Source: Streptomyces composti (GTDB lineage Bacteria; Actinomycetota; Actinomycetes; Streptomycetales; Streptomycetaceae). Taken from it: DNA of 64,000 nucleotides. The stretch lies in the NCBI RefSeq assembly GCF_012034205.1, contig NZ_JAATEM010000003.1, forward strand, positions 62,001 through 126,000. Reading direction: 5' to 3'. The translations under genes were made by a program, and so were the position numbers. A model generated the notes under the pieces. It saw nothing but the letters and a program-made list of their open reading frames with translations, was not told the origin of the DNA and made no database searches. This document shows, piece after piece, positions 8,163-17,226 of the stretch; the first letter of the stretch is position 1, and each line of letters opens with the position of its first letter.

Positions 8163-10091
8163 GTGTCCACTGCGTATACCTCCGCCACCGGCGACGACTA
8201 CGGCGCCCCCGCGCTGGTCGAGCCAGAGCTCCGGAGGCTGGACGGCGTCGTGCGGGAAGCCGCCGTCCCGCCGCTCGCCCGGCCGGTACGGCACGGCTCG
8301 CTCGCCGACCTGCCCTTCGACAACGCCCACGCCGTCCCGCAGTCCGTGGTGCTCAGCCGCAAGCGGGGGGACGGCCGCTGGACCGATGTGACGGCCGCGG
8401 AGTTCGCCGAGCAGGTGCAGGCGGTCGCCAAGGGGCTCATCGCCGAGGGGCTGATGCCGGGCGACCGGATCGCCGTGATGGCCCGCACCATCTACGAGTG
8501 GACCCTGATCGACTTCGCCGCCTGGGCGGCGGGCCTCGTCACCGTCCCCATCTACCCGACCTCCTCCGTCTACCAGGCCTGCTGGATCCTGCACGACTCC
8601 GGCGCGGTCGCCCTCATCACCGAGACCGCCCAGCAGGCCGCCGCCCTCGGCCCCGAACTGGGGCGGCTGCCCGACCTCCGGCATGTGTGGGTGGTGGAGA
8701 AGGACCACGTCGAGCGGCTGGCCGAGTCGGGGGCGCAGCTGCCCGACTCGGAGGTGGAGGTCCGCCGGGGCATGCTCGTGCCGGACACCATCGCCACCCT
8801 CATCTACACCTCCGGCACCACCGGACGCCCCAAGGGCTGCGCCCTCACCCACGGCAACTTCTTCGCCGAGATCGACAACGCCATCGAGCTGCTCTACCCG
8901 GTCTTCAAGGCGAAGACGAGCGAAGAGGCCTCCGTGCTGCTCTTCCTGCCGATGTCGCACGTCTTCGGGCGGATGGTCGCCGTCGCCTGCATACGCGCCC
9001 GGGTACGGCTCGGGCACGCACCCAGCCTCAGGCCCGAGGACCTGCTGCCCGACCTGGCGAGCTTCCGGCCCACCTGCCTGCTGACCATCCCCTACATGCT
9101 GGAGAAGGTCTACAACAGCGCCCGCGCCAAGGCGGAGTCGGGCGGACGGGCCTCCACCTTCGACCGTGCCGCCGCGGTCGCCATCCGCTACGGCGAGGCG
9201 CTCGAGGCGAGACAGACCGGCACCGGGCCCGGACCCGGCCGCTCCCTGAAGGCCGCCCGGGCGATGTACGACCCGCTCGTCTACCGCCGCATCCGCAACG
9301 CCATGGGCGGCAGGGTCCGTTACGCCATCTGCGGCGGCTCCCCGCTGGGCCGCCGGCTCGCCGCGTTCTTCGCCGGCGCCGGCATCGAGATCTTCGAGGG
9401 CTACGGCCTGACCGAGACCACCGGCGCGACCACCGTCACGCCCCCGCTCAAACCCCGGCTCGGCACCGTCGGCTGGCCGATGCCCGGCACCCGGGTCCGC
9501 ATCGCCGCCGACGGGGAGATCCTGCTCTCCGGCGACCATGTGCTGCGCGGCTACTGGGACCCCCAGGCCGGCGGAGTCGTCCCGGCCGTCCGGGACGGCT
9601 GGTTCGCCACCGGCGACATCGGCGAGCTGGACGACGAGGGGTATCTGACCATCACCGGCCGCAAGAAGGAGATCCTGATCACGGCCGGCGGCAAGAGCGT
9701 GGCGCCGGCCCCGCTGGAGAACTGGCTGTGCTCCCACCCCCTGATCTCGCAGTGCATGCTCGTCGGTGACGGCCGCCCCTATGTGGCGGCGCTGATCACC
9801 CTCGATCCCGACGGCATCACCCACTGGCGCCGGATGAACGGCAAGCACCCCGTGCCGCCGGAACTCCTCGTCGACGACGAGGAGTTGCAGCGCGTGATCC
9901 AGCGCGCCCTGGACGAGGCGAACAGGACGCTCTCCCGCCCGGAGTCGATCCGGCGCTTCATGATCCTGCCGGTGGACTTCACGGAGGAGGCCGGGCATCT
10001 GACCCCGTCGATGAAGCTGCGCAGGGACGTGATCCTGAAGGATTTCGCGGCGGAGGTGGAGGCGCTGTACGAGGGGAGGGCGAAGGCCTGA
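8163..10091 (+). CDS. Long-chain fatty-acid--CoA ligase (AMP-binding)
   Basis: This 642-residue ANL-superfamily enzyme activates fatty acids with ATP and CoA. Visible motifs are the P-loop YTSGTTGRPKG from Tyr215, the A5-like GYGLTETTG near 413, TGDIGELDDEGYL near 482 and the C-terminal lysine segment GRKKEILIT. It resembles FadD15/FACS-type ligases. I chose GTG 8163, which has GAGGAG 6 nt upstream; ATG 8145 would add six residues but has a poor ribosome site. It follows the thiolase after 254 nt and may feed acyl-CoA to the neighbouring beta-oxidation-type enzymes. It is probably cytosolic or loosely membrane-associated. Confidence 0.9.
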   Translation: MSTAYTSATGDDYGAPALVEPELRRLDGVVREAAVPPLARPVRHGSLADLPFDNAHAVPQSVVLSRKRGDGRWTDVTAAEFAEQVQAVAKGLIAEGLMPGDRIAVMARTIYEWTLIDFAAWAAGLVTVPIYPTSSVYQACWILHDSGAVALITETAQQAAALGPELGRLPDLRHVWVVEKDHVERLAESGAQLPDSEVEVRRGMLVPDTIATLIYTSGTTGRPKGCALTHGNFFAEIDNAIELLYPVFKAKTSEEASVLLFLPMSHVFGRMVAVACIRARVRLGHAPSLRPEDLLPDLASFRPTCLLTIPYMLEKVYNSARAKAESGGRASTFDRAAAVAIRYGEALEARQTGTGPGPGRSLKAARAMYDPLVYRRIRNAMGGRVRYAICGGSPLGRRLAAFFAGAGIEIFEGYGLTETTGATTVTPPLKPRLGTVGWPMPGTRVRIAADGEILLSGDHVLRGYWDPQAGGVVPAVRDGWFATGDIGELDDEGYLTITGRKKEILITAGGKSVAPAPLENWLCSHPLISQCMLVGDGRPYVAALITLDPDGITHWRRMNGKHPVPPELLVDDEELQRVIQRALDEANRTLSRPESIRRFMILPVDFTEEAGHLTPSMKLRRDVILKDFAAEVEALYEGRAKA

Positions 10092-10158
10092 ACGGGCGGC
10101 TCCGTCCGGCGGCGCCCGAGGGGGCGGCGAGCCGGCGACGGACGGCGCCCGGGGCCGG

Positions 10159-11070
10159 TCAGGCGGCGGGCGCCGGGGCGTTGCGGCGGCAGCTGTCGAC
10201 CACCGCGTCGGCGAAGGCGCGGGCCGGCGGACTCAGCGCGTCCCACTGACGGACCGCCCAGCCCACCGACAACGGGCGCAGGGCGCGGATCGGGACGAGG
10301 CGCAGCGGGCCCTCGTCGCCCGGTATGGAATGTCCCGGCAGGGCCGGCACCACGGCACGGCCCAGGCCCAGTTCGGCCAGCAGCAGCGCGGTGTCCCAGT
10401 CGGCGACGCTGGTGTCGAAGGAGAACCGCACACCCACCTCGGCACAGGCGGCGTCCAGGCGGGCCGCCGAGGTGGAGTTGGGCGGCAGCCGGATCAGGCG
10501 CAGCCCCCGCAGCTCCTCCGGTTCCACATACGGGCGCAAGGCCAGCGGGTCGTCCGCCCGAAGCGCCAGGACCCACGGCAGATCCATCACCGGCCGCTGC
10601 TCGATGCCGCGCACCGGACCACCCAGGGTGATCCAGGCCAGGTCGAGACCGCTGTCGGCCAGCGCGTCGAAGCAGCCCCGGCTGGAGCTCTCCGTGCGGA
10701 ACTCCAGGCTGACGTCCGGGTGCCGCTGCCGGAAGGCGACCACCGCCTCCGACATGAAGTGCCGTACGGTCGTGGCGCCCGTGGCGACCCGCACCGAGCC
10801 GGTCTCCCCGTCGGCCATCTGCCGCAGGCGCCGCAGCGCCAGGTCGAGTCCGGTGATGCCCTCCGAGGCGGCGGCCTCGAGCAGCCGGCCCGCCGGGGTC
10901 GGCACCACCCCGCGCGGCTGCCGCTCCAGCAGGCTGACGCCGGTCTCCCGCTCCAGCCGCTTCACATGCTGGCTCACCGCCGACTGTGTGCACGACAGAT
11001 CACGGGCCACCGCGCTGAGGCTCCCGGCCCGGCACACGGCCACGAACACCCGCAGGTCGTCCAAGGTCAT
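10159..11070 (-). CDS. LysR family transcriptional regulator
   Basis: This 303-residue protein has the winged HTH of LysR at residues 1-60 (FVAVCRAGSLSAVARDLSCT then QSAVSQHVKRLERETG) and a periplasmic-binding-like effector domain at about 90-290. LysR proteins usually control a divergent gene, but the sequence upstream of its ATG holds no divergent gene: the next gene is on the same strand, ending at 11259. Overlapping palindromes lie just upstream of the start codon and probably mediate autoregulation. It is convergent with the acyl-CoA ligase. The effector and target genes cannot be inferred. Confidence 0.88.
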   Translation of the reverse strand: MTLDDLRVFVAVCRAGSLSAVARDLSCTQSAVSQHVKRLERETGVSLLERQPRGVVPTPAGRLLEAAASEGITGLDLALRRLRQMADGETGSVRVATGATTVRHFMSEAVVAFRQRHPDVSLEFRTESSSRGCFDALADSGLDLAWITLGGPVRGIEQRPVMDLPWVLALRADDPLALRPYVEPEELRGLRLIRLPPNSTSAARLDAACAEVGVRFSFDTSVADWDTALLLAELGLGRAVVPALPGHSIPGDEGPLRLVPIRALRPLSVGWAVRQWDALSPPARAFADAVVDSCRRNAPAPAA

Positions 11071-11074
11071 AACG

Positions 11075-11112
11075 CCAAGCTACAGCTTGGGTGTTGAGCA
11101 GGAAACCCAAGG
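11075..11112. promoter_or_regulatory. Overlapping inverted repeats upstream of the lysR gene
   Basis: CCAAGC-taca-GCTTGG (11075-11090) is a perfect palindrome. Its right arm also pairs with a third element: CTTGGGT (11086-11092), 12 nt, then ACCCAAG (11105-11111). Three CCAAG/CTTGG half-sites next to a LysR start codon fit a LysR autoregulatory site. Confidence 0.5.
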
Positions 11113-11258
11113 ATTGACTGTCCCTCGCGGCTCCGGGACGATCCTGCACAGGGCCCAGGGCGGCAACCCGCTCCCCGCCCCGCCGAGGTCCGGACCGGGC
11201 GCGGGACGGTGGGCGGGTGCCGACCCATCCGCTGCCCCCACGCCCCGTCCGCCGGCGC

Positions 11259-12002
11259 CTACCGCGGCTTACGGGCGATCAGATACGCCTGGGGGGTGGG
11301 CTCTTCGAGCTGCTCGTCCGGTGCGTGCACCGAGCGCAGGACGATGCCGAAGCCGGCCGCTTCCAGCAGCCCGGCCATCCGGTCCGGGCGGCGACGGCGG
11401 AAGTCGAGGGAGACCGGACGCCCGAAGGGGCGGTCGTGCCGCCGGGGCTCGTCGCCGACCTGGAAGGCGACCAGCACATGCCCGCCGGGTGCGAGGACAC
11501 GGAAGAACTCGGCGAAGGCGGCGGGCAGTTCCTCGTCGGGCAGGTGGATCGTGGAGTACAGGGACACCACACCGGCCAGGGTCCCGTCCGCGACGTCCAT
11601 GCGCAGCAGGTCGCCGTGCACGAACCGCAGACGGGGGTGCTCGCGCCGGGCGACCGTGAGCATCGCCTCCGACAGGTCGAGTCCGAAGACGTTCAGTCCG
11701 AGCGAGGCGAGATACGCGGTGCCCCGGCCCGGCCCGCAGCCGGCATCGGCCACCTCTCCGTCCGCCCCGGCCAGTTCGGCGTATCCGGCCAGCAGGGCCC
11801 GGTCCAGGGGCTTGGCGTCGAGCCAGTTCCGGAAGAGTTCCGTGTACTCCTCGGCGATGGCGTCGTAGAAGGCGCGGGTGGTGTGCAGGTGATCGGGGTG
11901 AGGGGTGCCGGGGTGGTCGGCGCGGGGGCGCTTGGTGCCGGAGGCGCCGGCGTCGGAGTGGTCTGCGTCGGTGCGGTCTGCGTCGGTGCGGGCGTCCGTC
12001 AT
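11259..12002 (-). CDS. Class I SAM-dependent methyltransferase
   Basis: This 247-residue protein has the SAM-binding motif I VADAGCGPGRG at about 84-94, an acidic motif II (FGLDLSEAML), and a post-motif region LRFVHGDLLRMD, typical of methyltransferase family 11/25 enzymes. The substrate is unknown. I chose ATG 12002. The first 25 residues are a low-complexity tail of TDAD-type repeats, encoded by tandem short repeats around 11965-11995, so the true start could be further downstream (fold starts near residue 42). It lies between an orphan lysR gene and azlD, all on the minus strand, without clear functional linkage. Confidence 0.82.
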   Translation of the reverse strand: MTDARTDADRTDADHSDAGASGTKRPRADHPGTPHPDHLHTTRAFYDAIAEEYTELFRNWLDAKPLDRALLAGYAELAGADGEVADAGCGPGRGTAYLASLGLNVFGLDLSEAMLTVARREHPRLRFVHGDLLRMDVADGTLAGVVSLYSTIHLPDEELPAAFAEFFRVLAPGGHVLVAFQVGDEPRRHDRPFGRPVSLDFRRRRPDRMAGLLEAAGFGIVLRSVHAPDEQLEEPTPQAYLIARKPR

Positions 12003-12042
12003 GTGGGGGGACGCTACCGGGGGGCGACAGCGGGCCCGGCGC

Positions 12043-12357
12043 TCAGGGCACCCCGGCCGCCCGCAGGAGCGCCGCGGCACCGGCCGCTGCCAGGACGACC
12101 ACCGCGAAGGGGGCGCGGCGCCAGGCCAGGACCCCGCCCACCAGGACGCCGGCCGGGCGCGCCCATCCCGCGAAGCCCCCCGACTCGGTGAGGGCGCCGG
12201 TCGCCAGCAGTGCCGCCAGCAGGACCATCGCCCCGGCGGTGAGCAGCTCCTGCACCCGGGCCGGCAGCTCCACCCGGCCCTGCAGGAGCGGTCCGGCGAG
12301 GCGGAAGGCGTACGTCCCGGCGGCCAGCGCCAGGATCAGCGCGAGCTCGCCGCTCAT
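12043..12357 (-). CDS. azlD: AzlD family branched-chain amino acid exporter subunit
   Basis: This 104-residue, very hydrophobic protein has about four membrane helices and matches the small AzlD subunit. AzlD and AzlC together export branched-chain amino acids or analogues, as BrnE/BrnF and YgaH/YgaZ do. Its ATG overlaps the azlC stop codon by 4 bp (ATGA), so the two are translationally coupled. The N-terminus MSGELALILALAAGTYAFRL is the typical start of the family. Control is likely by the divergent XRE-cupin protein. Confidence 0.85.
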   Translation of the reverse strand: MSGELALILALAAGTYAFRLAGPLLQGRVELPARVQELLTAGAMVLLAALLATGALTESGGFAGWARPAGVLVGGVLAWRRAPFAVVVLAAAGAAALLRAAGVP

Positions 12358-13037
12358 GCCGGCCGCCTCCCGCCTGCGTGCAGCACCAGCCCGGCCAGGG
12401 CCAGCAGGACCGGCACCCCGGCCGGGACGACCGGGGTCGCCGCGAGCGCCAGCGCCGCTCCCGGCAGGGCGGCACGGCGCAGCCGGGCGTCCTCGCGCAG
12501 CGCGGGCAGCACCAGGGCGGCGAGCACGGCCGGGAACGCGGCGTCCAGCCCGAAGCGGGCCGTGTCGCCGAGCGCGCCGCCGGCCAGCGCGCCCGCCGCC
12601 ACGCCCGCGTTCCACACGGCGAACAGGCCGAGCCCGGAGATCCAGAACGCGGCGCGCCGCCGGGCCGGATCGGGCTGGGCCAGGGTGAAGGCGGCCGTCT
12701 CGTCGGTCACCAGATGGGCGCCGGCCAGCCGGGCGAGCCACCCGGAGCCCAGGTGACCGGCGACGGCGAGGCTGAAGGCCGCCGTGCGGGTGTTGAGCAG
12801 CAGCCCGGTCGCCGCGGCGGCCACCGGACCGCCCCCGGCGAGCAGGATGCCGACCGCGCTGAACTGGGCCGATCCCGCGAACACCAGCAGCGACATGGCG
12901 ACCGGCACCCACGCGGGAAGTCCGCCGGCCACGGCGATCGCCCCGAACGACACGCCCACGACGCCGCCCGCCAGGCAGACCAGGGACACATCGCGGACCA
13001 GGTCGGCCTCTATCCTTGTTCGCTGTACCGAACGCAT
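12354..13037 (-). CDS. azlC: AzlC family branched-chain amino acid exporter large subunit
   Basis: This 227-residue membrane protein has the AzlC signature near its N-terminus (DVSLVCLAGGVVGVSFGAIA) and the segment SLLVFAGSAQFSAVGILLAG. It forms the exporter with AzlD, whose gene overlaps by 4 bp. I chose ATG 13037 (MRSVQRT); ATG 13055 would add six residues. An operator-like repeat TGTTCG-N6-CGAACG overlaps codons 2-7. Family members expel excess branched-chain amino acids or azaleucine; the exact substrate here is unproven. The arrangement azlCD divergent from an XRE-cupin gene is frequent in actinomycetes. Confidence 0.88.
   Translation of the reverse strand: MRSVQRTRIEADLVRDVSLVCLAGGVVGVSFGAIAVAGGLPAWVPVAMSLLVFAGSAQFSAVGILLAGGGPVAAAATGLLLNTRTAAFSLAVAGHLGSGWLARLAGAHLVTDETAAFTLAQPDPARRRAAFWISGLGLFAVWNAGVAAGALAGGALGDTARFGLDAAFPAVLAALVLPALREDARLRRAALPGAALALAATPVVPAGVPVLLALAGLVLHAGGRRPA
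13017..13034. promoter_or_regulatory. Putative XRE-cupin operator 1 (inside the azlC start)
   Basis: Inverted repeat TGTTCG-ctgtac-CGAACG, with a single terminal mismatch, covers codons 2-7 of azlC. It has the same 6-6-6 layout as the site at 13065-13082. Confidence 0.55.
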
Positions 13038-13064
13038 GTTTTCCACGATGAACAAGGCGTAGGC

Positions 13065-13082
13065 TGTTCGTCAAGGCGAACA
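13065..13082. promoter_or_regulatory. Putative XRE-cupin operator 2 (upstream of the XRE gene)
   Basis: Perfect inverted repeat TGTTCG-tcaagg-CGAACA, ending 23 bp before the ATG of the XRE-cupin gene. Its centre is 48 bp from that of operator 1. The pair would allow one regulator to control azlCD and itself. Confidence 0.6.
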
Positions 13083-13105
13083 TCCGGACCGCTGGAGCGA
13101 ACGAC

Positions 13106-13681
13106 ATGACCGAAGGCACGCCGGGCGTCCCGCCCCGGCTCCCCCTGGACTGGATCGCCGCCGCCCTGCGCCGCGAGCGCACCCGCGCCGGGCTCTCCCT
13201 CTCCGAGCTGGCCAAACGCGCGGGCATCGCCAAGTCCACGCTCTCCCAGCTGGAGGCGGCGAGCGGCAATCCGAGCATGGAGACGATCTGGGCGCTGGCG
13301 GTGGCCCTCGGTGTACCGTTCGCCGCGCTGGTGGAACCGCCGGTGTCCGCCGTGCAGGTCATCCGGGCCGGTGAGGGGCCGGCCGTCCACTCCGAGCAGT
13401 CGAGCTATCTGGCCACCCTGCTGTCGGCGAGCCCGCCGGGGGCCCGCCGCGACATCTACGCGGTCACCCTGGAGCCGGGCACGGTCCGCGACTCCGCACC
13501 GCACCTTCCGGGGACGGTGGAGCACCTGGTGGTGGGTGCCGGGAGGGTGAAGGCGGGGCCGGTAGGGGAGAGCGCCGAACTCGGGCCGGGGGACTACATG
13601 GCGTACCGCGGAGACCTGCCGCACACGTACGAGGCGCTGGAAACCGGCACCAGATTCGTCCTGATCATGCAGCACGTATGA
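13106..13681 (+). CDS. XRE family regulator with C-terminal cupin domain
   Basis: This 191-residue protein has an N-terminal HTH_3 domain (RAGLSLSELAKRAGIAKSTL then SQLEAASGNPSMETI, about residues 28-65) and a C-terminal cupin sensor (about 95-185, with AELGPGDYMAYRGDLPHTYE). Such proteins bind small ligands in the cupin and often control amino-acid exporters. It is divergent from azlCD across 68 bp that hold two matching inverted repeats. GGAG lies 8 nt before the ATG. Repression of azlCD and itself, relieved by an amino acid, is the likely mode; that is inference. Confidence 0.87.
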   Translation: MTEGTPGVPPRLPLDWIAAALRRERTRAGLSLSELAKRAGIAKSTLSQLEAASGNPSMETIWALAVALGVPFAALVEPPVSAVQVIRAGEGPAVHSEQSSYLATLLSASPPGARRDIYAVTLEPGTVRDSAPHLPGTVEHLVVGAGRVKAGPVGESAELGPGDYMAYRGDLPHTYEALETGTRFVLIMQHV

Positions 13682-13824
13682 GGCCGGCCGAGTGCTGCGT
13701 CCAGGAGCCGGGCACGGAGGAATTCACCCGGAATTCACGCGGGAAACGGCCGGTCGGGTGAGGGCCGGTCCGTCCCCCGGGGCGGGCCGGCACAAGGGGC
13801 GGAGCCTGCCGCCGGCGAAAAGGC

Positions 13825-13857
13825 AGGAGCCCCGTCGCCTGACGGCGCGGGGCTCCT
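13825..13857 (-). terminator. Terminator of the cold-shock gene
   Basis: A 10-bp stem (AGGAGCCCCG 13825-13834 with CGGGGCTCCT 13848-13857) continues inwards with CGCC/GGCG. On the minus strand it is followed by GCCTTTT. It lies 40 nt past the csp stop codon and may also end transcripts of the convergent XRE gene. Confidence 0.8.
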
Positions 13858-13897
13858 TGGGTACTGCTAGTCGTTCCCGATCAGAGGAATCCGAAGA

Positions 13898-14101
13898 TCA
13901 GACCGGCGTGACGTTCTCCGCCTGCGGGCCCTTCGGGCCCTGCGTGACGTCGAACGACACCTGCTGGTTCTCCTCGAGGGACCGGAAGCCGGTCGCGTTG
14001 ATCGCGGAGTAGTGGACGAAGACGTCGGGGCCGCCGCCCTCCTGGGCGATGAATCCGAAGCCCTTTTCGGCGTTGAACCACTTCACGGTTCCGGTAGCCA
14101 T
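13898..14101 (-). CDS. Cold-shock protein (CspA family)
   Basis: This 67-residue single cold-shock domain contains the RNA-binding motifs KGFGFI (13-18) and VFVH (27-30) and begins [18 protein letters not shown]. It binds single-stranded nucleic acid as an RNA chaperone. A strong AAGGAGGG lies 5 nt before ATG 14101. About 200-300 nt of non-coding sequence upstream suggests a long 5' leader, as in many csp genes. It is monocistronic, with a hairpin terminator downstream. Streptomyces have several paralogues, so the individual role is uncertain. Confidence 0.96.
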   Translation of the reverse strand: MATGTVKWFNAEKGFGFIAQEGGGPDVFVHYSAINATGFRSLEENQQVSFDVTQGPKGPQAENVTPV

Positions 14102-15272
<1,171 letters not shown>

Positions 15273-15370
15273 GAAGGCCGCCGGCGGCGGGCAGGGACGG
15301 GTGAGGCCCCGAAGGCGGCCCACTACCCTGCTGGAAGCTTCCGGCACGACGGGGGAGGGGTGGAACGCGC

Positions 15371-17221
15371 ATGCGGCCGCTCGAAGTGGACGAACCCACG
15401 GTCGTGGGGCCCTACCGGCTGCTCGGCCGGCTCGGGTCGGGCGGCATGGGCCGGGTCTACCTGGGGCGCAGCGCGGGCGGCCGCACGGTGGCCGTGAAGG
15501 TGGTGCACCCGCACTTCGCGCTGGACGACGAGTTCCGGGCCCGCTTCCGCCGCGAGGTCGAGGCCGCCCGCCGGGTCGGCGGCGCCTGGACCGCCCCCGT
15601 CCTGGACGCCGACCCCGAGGCCCGGATCCCCTGGGTGGCCACCGCCTACGCGGCCGGCCCGTCCCTCGCCGCGGCGGTCCAGGAGCACGGCCGGCTGCCC
15701 GTGGCGACGGTACGGGCGATGGGCGCGGGCCTGGCCGAGGCGCTCACGGCGGTGCACGGGCTGGGCCTGGTGCACCGGGACGTGAAGCCGTCCAACGTCC
15801 TGCTCACCCTCGACGGCCCCCTGCTGATCGACTTCGGCATCGCCCGCGCCCTGGACGCCTCGGCCTCCCTGACCTCGTCCGGGGTCTCCATCGGGTCGCC
15901 CGGCTACATGTCCCCCGAGCAGATCCTCGGCAAGGGCGTCACCGGCGCGGCCGACGTCTTCTCCCTGGGCGCGGTGCTGACGTACGCGGCGACGGGCGCC
16001 TCGCCCTTCCCCGGCGACTCCTCGGCGGCGCTGCTCTACAAGGTGGTCCACGAGCCCCCGGAGCTGGGCGGTCTGGACGGCGAGCTGCGGGAACTGGCCG
16101 AGGCCTGCCTCGACAAGGACCCCGCCGCCCGTCCGGCCCCGGCCGAGGTGGCCCGCCGCCTCGCACCCGAGGGCGCGGCCCGCCTGGTCAGCGGCGGCTG
16201 GCTGCCGGGCCCGCTGGTGGAGGAGGTGAGCCGCGCGGCGGTGCGGCTGCTGAACCTGGAGGCGGGCGAGCCCGCGGCCGGCCCCGCGTCGGGGCCGGTG
16301 GCCTTCACCAGCCCGGCGGTCCCGGGGGACGCGGCGGCCGGGCAGGGCGGTCCCGACGTTCCGGCCGCTCCGTCAGCAGCCTCCGAGGGCGCCGCGGTCG
16401 CGCCGGGCGGCCCGGAGGCGGCAGGAGGGACGGGCGCTGCTGCGGCCGGAGCCGGATCCGCACCCGGATCCGGGGTCACTTCCGCTCCCGCGGGCTTCGG
16501 TCCCGCACCGGGGACGCCGGCCGGCGGGCCGCGACCGCCCGCGCAGCCGCGGGAGCCGCACCCGCCCACCCAGCCGGCCGCCTCGGGCAGGCCCCCGGCA
16601 CCGGGCACGCCGCCCGGCACCTCCGCCGGGACCGGCGGGAGCTCTCCCGGCGGGCTCTCCCTCTCCGTGACGGCAACCTCCGTCCGGGAGCCAGGCGTTC
16701 AGGGCGGGCGTGGCCGGCGGGTGAGCTGCACGGTGGCCCTCGCGGTGGCGGGCGCACTGGCCGCGGTGACCGTCGGCTCCGTCTTCGTGTTCGATCTGCT
16801 GCCGGGCAAGTCCGCGGACGGTGGCGCCAGTTCCGGGGAAACGGCGTCCTCCGAGCCGCCCGCCCCCACGGTTCCCGCGGCCTACCTCGGCATCTGGGAG
16901 GGCCAGGGCACCGCCCGCGACACCATCTCCATCCCGCTGGGCACCTTCCGGGTGACCGTCGGGAAGGCGGCGGTGGGCGAGAAACTGGGCACCGTCCGGC
17001 ACACCGACCTCTTCGGCGGCACCTGCGTCGACATCCTCACCCTGAAAAAGATCACCAAGAAGCAGATCGTCGCCGACGCCGCCGGCGCGAGGAACAACCG
17101 CAACGTCTGCGAACAGGCCCGGCACACGGTCACCCTCACCCCCACCGGCGACGACCTGGTCTACGAGTCCGACAGCGCGGGCTCGGGCCGCCCCGAGGCC
17201 CGGCTCTCGAGGATCAAGTAG
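15371..17221 (+). CDS. Membrane Ser/Thr protein kinase (Hanks type)
   Basis: This 616-residue protein has an N-terminal kinase domain (about 14-275) with P-loop LGSGGMGRVY (21-30), Lys43, HRDVKPSN (135-142), DFGIA (154-158) and the SPGYMSPEQ activation-end motif, so it looks active. A Pro/Ala/Gly-rich juxtamembrane linker spans about 295-440. One membrane helix is near 450-472. An extracytoplasmic domain of about 140 residues follows, with two Cys (in GGTCVDILTL and NRNVCEQA) that could form a disulfide. That domain is not PASTA. Signals and substrates are unknown. The small membrane-protein gene at 17227 starts 5 nt after its stop, suggesting an operon. Confidence 0.92.
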   Translation: MRPLEVDEPTVVGPYRLLGRLGSGGMGRVYLGRSAGGRTVAVKVVHPHFALDDEFRARFRREVEAARRVGGAWTAPVLDADPEARIPWVATAYAAGPSLAAAVQEHGRLPVATVRAMGAGLAEALTAVHGLGLVHRDVKPSNVLLTLDGPLLIDFGIARALDASASLTSSGVSIGSPGYMSPEQILGKGVTGAADVFSLGAVLTYAATGASPFPGDSSAALLYKVVHEPPELGGLDGELRELAEACLDKDPAARPAPAEVARRLAPEGAARLVSGGWLPGPLVEEVSRAAVRLLNLEAGEPAAGPASGPVAFTSPAVPGDAAAGQGGPDVPAAPSAASEGAAVAPGGPEAAGGTGAAAAGAGSAPGSGVTSAPAGFGPAPGTPAGGPRPPAQPREPHPPTQPAASGRPPAPGTPPGTSAGTGGSSPGGLSLSVTATSVREPGVQGGRGRRVSCTVALAVAGALAAVTVGSVFVFDLLPGKSADGGASSGETASSEPPAPTVPAAYLGIWEGQGTARDTISIPLGTFRVTVGKAAVGEKLGTVRHTDLFGGTCVDILTLKKITKKQIVADAAGARNNRNVCEQARHTVTLTPTGDDLVYESDSAGSGRPEARLSRIK

Positions 17222-17226
17222 GGCCC

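Noticed and set aside
10092..10158. Terminator between the acyl-CoA ligase and lysR genes
   Set aside because: A 7-bp repeat (CCGTCCG with CGGACGG) exists, but the loop is 30 nt and the region is so GC-rich that it is not distinctive.
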